Shown one piece after another: positions 6,169-7,413 of a DNA stretch of 7,413 nucleotides (the first letter of the stretch is position 1; every line of letters begins with the position of its first letter). Below the pieces are notes generated by a model. The model had not been told where the DNA came from. It worked only from the letters and a program-made list of their open reading frames with translations, and ran no database searches. Origin of the DNA: Candidatus Bathyarchaeota archaeon (GTDB lineage: Archaea > Thermoproteota > Bathyarchaeia > Bathyarchaeales > B26-1); contig QMYL01000043.1 in assembly GCA_003662645.1 (NCBI GenBank), positions 1 through 7,413 of the forward strand, read 5' to 3'. A program made the position numbers and the translations under genes.

Positions 6169-6212
6169 TGGCTCAAACGAAAAGGGTAAACCTAAATACC
6201 TAAAAATCAACC

Positions 6213-6220
6213 ATAAAAGA
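6213..6220 (+). promoter_or_regulatory. Candidate TATA box for tRNA-Lys(UUU)
   Basis: ATAAAAGA lies about 33 bp (centre) before the mature 5' end. Standard spacing puts transcription start near 6243, giving a leader of about 6 nt. An AT-rich TAAAAATC at 6201-6208 is an alternative. Confidence 0.4.
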
Positions 6221-6248
6221 TAGGAGGCAAGGTTAAGCTCGATCTGAA

Positions 6249-6365
6249 GGGCCCGTAGCTCAGCAAGGACAGAGCACCGGGCTTTTAAGCGGACGGGAAC
6301 ACCGTGAAGCTCCCTCACATGGAGAGACCCGGGGGTCGCGGGTTCAATTCCCGCCGGGCCCGCCA
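6249..6365 (+). tRNA. trnK: tRNA-Lys (anticodon UUU) with a 39-nt intron at position 37/38
   Basis: The acceptor arm is GGGCCCG (6249-6255) with CGGGCCC (6355-6361), then discriminator G and encoded CCA (6363-6365). The D-stem is GCTC/GAGC (6258-6261, 6272-6275). The T-arm is GCGGG-TTCAATT-CCCGC (6338-6354). The anticodon stem CCGGG (6277-6281) pairs fully with CCCGG (6328-6332) only after removal of 6288-6326, giving loop CTTTTAA with anticodon TTT at 6284-6286 and a 78-nt mature tRNA. The acceptor stem and the first 20 nt are identical to tRNA-Lys(CUU) at 2372, so the two are a related isoacceptor pair. It lies between the divergent flavin reductase-like gene and Nep1. Confidence 0.92.
6288..6326 (+). 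other. Archaeal tRNA intron, canonical position 37/38
   Basis: The outer helix is the anticodon stem. The central 4-bp helix is CTTT (6282-6285) with GGAG (6321-6324), including two G-U pairs. The 5' bulge is TAA (6286-6288) and the 3' bulge AGA (6325-6327). The expected inner helix starting at 6289 is weak; GTGA (6304-6307) with TCAC (6315-6318) can form a separate hairpin. The motif is therefore a relaxed bulge-helix form. A 38/39 split would yield the same mature RNA but would break the outer helix register. Confidence 0.8.
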
Positions 6366-6380
6366 GTAATGGTTCCATTA

Positions 6381-6388
6381 GATAAAGT
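6381..6388 (+). promoter_or_regulatory. Candidate TATA box for nep1
   Basis: GATAAAGT lies 16 bp after the tRNA CCA. A start site about 27 bp downstream (near 6411) would give nep1 its own short leader of about 11 nt to the ATG at 6422, and would exclude the upstream in-frame TTG at 6401. Read-through from the tRNA gene is an alternative. Confidence 0.35.
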
Positions 6389-6421
6389 TATGATCCGATA
6401 TTGACTGGGGATGGTAGCTTC

Positions 6422-7147
6422 ATGGCTGGTCTGCTCCTTATTTTGGCCGAGTCCGCCCTAGAGGTGGTCCCGAAGAGCCTATGGGGGCACCCATCGGTCC
6501 TGAGCCATTCGAGGAGGGTTGGGAAGCCGCCGAAGCTCATAATCCTTGACAGGTCCTACCACCATCCCGCGATGAGGAGCCTTAAGAGGGACTGGAAGAG
6601 GGGTAGACCCGACATAGTCCACTTCTGCCTCCTGGAGGCCTTGGGTTCACCTCTAAACCGTGAGGGGCTTCTAGAGGTCTACGTTCACACACTGAACGAT
6701 TATGTGATCTCGATCTCGCCGGAGACCAGACTCCCGAGGAATTATAACCGTTTCATAGGGTTGATCGAGCAGCTCTTCGAGTTGGGTAGGGTTCCGCCAG
6801 AGGGAAAGGTCCTACTCAAGATCGGGAGAGAGAGCCTAAAGGATCTCATCGATAGGGTTAAGCCATCCTATAAGGTTGCCCTGAGCAGGGCTGGGGAGCC
6901 CAAACTACTCCAGGAGTTGATGGATGAACTCTCAAAGGAGGATAAACCGATGGTTGTCGTCGGAGGCTTCCCTGCCGGACGATTCGAGGAGGAGACTTTG
7001 AGCCTCATGGATGATATCTTCTCCATAGATCCCGAGATGCTCGAGGCTTGGACCGTAGTCTCGAGGGTGATATATGACTATGAGAGAGCTATAGGCCTGC
7101 CGGAGAGGCGGATCGAAAGGATTGGTGGAAACTATATTATTGGTTAA
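6422..7147 (+). CDS. nep1: Ribosome biogenesis protein Nep1/Emg1, 16S rRNA pseudouridine N1-methyltransferase
   Basis: A 241-aa SPOUT-class protein, close to the usual archaeal length. Family members are dimeric, use S-adenosylmethionine, and methylate N1 of a conserved pseudouridine in helix 35 of small-subunit rRNA; they are also needed for ribosome assembly in eukaryotes. Diagnostic segments are LLLILAESALEVVP (4-17), LDRSYHHPAM (42-51), KRGRPDIVHFCLLEALGSPLN (59-79), VYVHTLNDYVISISPETRLPRNYNRF (86-111, the RNA-binding conserved block), and the C-terminal knot region with VVGGFPAGRF (179-188), which forms part of the cofactor site. ATG 6422 is preferred; a TTG at 6401 would add seven residues not typical of the family. 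The gene begins 57 bp after tRNA-Lys(UUU) on the same strand and converges on the URO-D-like gene. Confidence 0.95.
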   Translation: MAGLLLILAESALEVVPKSLWGHPSVLSHSRRVGKPPKLIILDRSYHHPAMRSLKRDWKRGRPDIVHFCLLEALGSPLNREGLLEVYVHTLNDYVISISPETRLPRNYNRFIGLIEQLFELGRVPPEGKVLLKIGRESLKDLIDRVKPSYKVALSRAGEPKLLQELMDELSKEDKPMVVVGGFPAGRFEEETLSLMDDIFSIDPEMLEAWTVVSRVIYDYERAIGLPERRIERIGGNYIIG

Positions 7148-7201
7148 CGCTATCCTCATCACATAAATAATTTATCTGCTGCATCCTCTCCGGGGGGAGT
7201 T

Positions 7202-7413
7202 TTATCCCCTTACATGCCCTAGTTTTCCATATTTCAATCCGCAGTCTATGTAGTGGATTATGTTCTCCTTTATCCTCTCACTTAGGGGAGTAGTCAATGG
7301 CATGGCTGTTGGACATAAGATGAAGCCTCCACCTTGTGCACCCTCATTTATAGCTCTCCTAACCCAACGCTCTATGTCCAGTCTACTCCCAACCTCGAAG
7401 ATCCTCTCCTCTA
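7202..7413 (-). CDS. URO-D/corrinoid methyltransferase-family protein, C-terminal end (5' end outside window)
   Basis: The minus-strand frame read from 7411 down to a TAA at 7204-7202 is open for 69 residues and continues off the right edge. It ends in a pattern typical of the uroporphyrinogen decarboxylase superfamily: GAQGGGFILCPTAMPLTTPL (24-43), ending the barrel with a Gly-rich strand, then ERIKENIIHYIDCGLKYGKLG (45-65), the closing helix. The superfamily includes true heme-pathway HemE as well as cobamide-dependent methyltransferases (MtaA/MtbA-like) and many archaeal relatives of unknown substrate; the GGGFIL strand followed by Pro and a closing KYGK resembles the latter relatives more. 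The fragment cannot decide the reaction. It converges on nep1 with a 54-bp AT-rich gap. Confidence 0.78.
   Translation of the reverse strand, partial: EERIFEVGSRLDIERWVRRAINEGAQGGGFILCPTAMPLTTPLSERIKENIIHYIDCGLKYGKLGHVRG

Noticed and set aside
6160..6378. 72-codon minus-strand reading frame
   Set aside because: It is antisense to tRNA-Lys(UUU) and includes its whole length; the apparent AGPAGIEPATPGS-like peptide is the usual artefact of translating an antisense tRNA.
5613..7147. A functional operon joining the flavin reductase, tRNA and nep1
   Set aside because: The flavin reductase-like gene is on the opposite strand with its own TATA box and Shine-Dalgarno, so the genes do not form one transcription unit.
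7163..7175. Palindrome ATAAAT-A-ATTTAT between nep1 and the URO-D-like gene
   Set aside because: It is pure A/T in a short AT-rich convergent gap, so symmetry is expected by chance. It might help termination, but nothing shows it.
1..7413. CRISPR array, insertion sequence, integrase or defence genes
   Set aside because: No spaced direct repeats, terminal inverted repeats, transposase-like or nuclease-like reading frames were seen. The tRNA 3' ends have no second copy marking an integrated element.

Overview
The window reads as ordinary chromosomal DNA from an archaeon, most likely a thermophile of the TACK group; the exact lineage is inference. Four things point there. A Nep1/Emg1 rRNA methyltransferase is present. 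Two tRNA-Lys genes carry introns, one with a textbook bulge-helix-bulge, and both encode CCA. TATA-like boxes lie about 27 bp upstream of several genes, some of which look leaderless with TTG or GTG starts. Arginine is written mostly AGG/AGA and isoleucine often ATA, as is common in thermophilic archaea.

Layout, left to right. The C-terminal part of adenine deaminase (1-738, +) is cut by the left edge. An isochorismatase-family cysteine hydrolase (758-1321, -) converges on it and is divergent from an aldo/keto reductase (1411-2268, +). Next come intron-containing tRNA-Lys(CUU) (2372-2482, +) and a thiamine-diphosphate enzyme of the acetolactate synthase superfamily (2661-4334, +). This converges on a DUF362 protein (4367-5254, -). 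The stretch 5255-5612 has no standard gene but holds two small overlapping ORFs on + (5299-5475 and 5448-5558), each with one predicted membrane segment. A flavin reductase-like protein (5613-6113, -) follows, then intron-containing tRNA-Lys(UUU) (6249-6365, +), Nep1 (6422-7147, +) and the C-terminal end of a URO-D/corrinoid methyltransferase-family protein (7202-7413, -), cut by the right edge.

The genes alternate strand and almost every one appears to have its own promoter, so there is no clear operon and no multigene pathway. The themes are purine salvage (adenine deaminase), general redox or hydrolase enzymes whose substrates cannot be read from sequence, and RNA maturation (two spliced tRNAs and Nep1). 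I found no CRISPR array, insertion sequence or defence system. The most notable items are the precise non-canonical 30/31 intron in tRNA-Lys(CUU), the presence of both tRNA-Lys isoacceptors as split genes within 4 kb, an ALS-like enzyme lacking typical ALS active-site residues and a regulatory subunit gene, and the possibly frameshifted small membrane protein.
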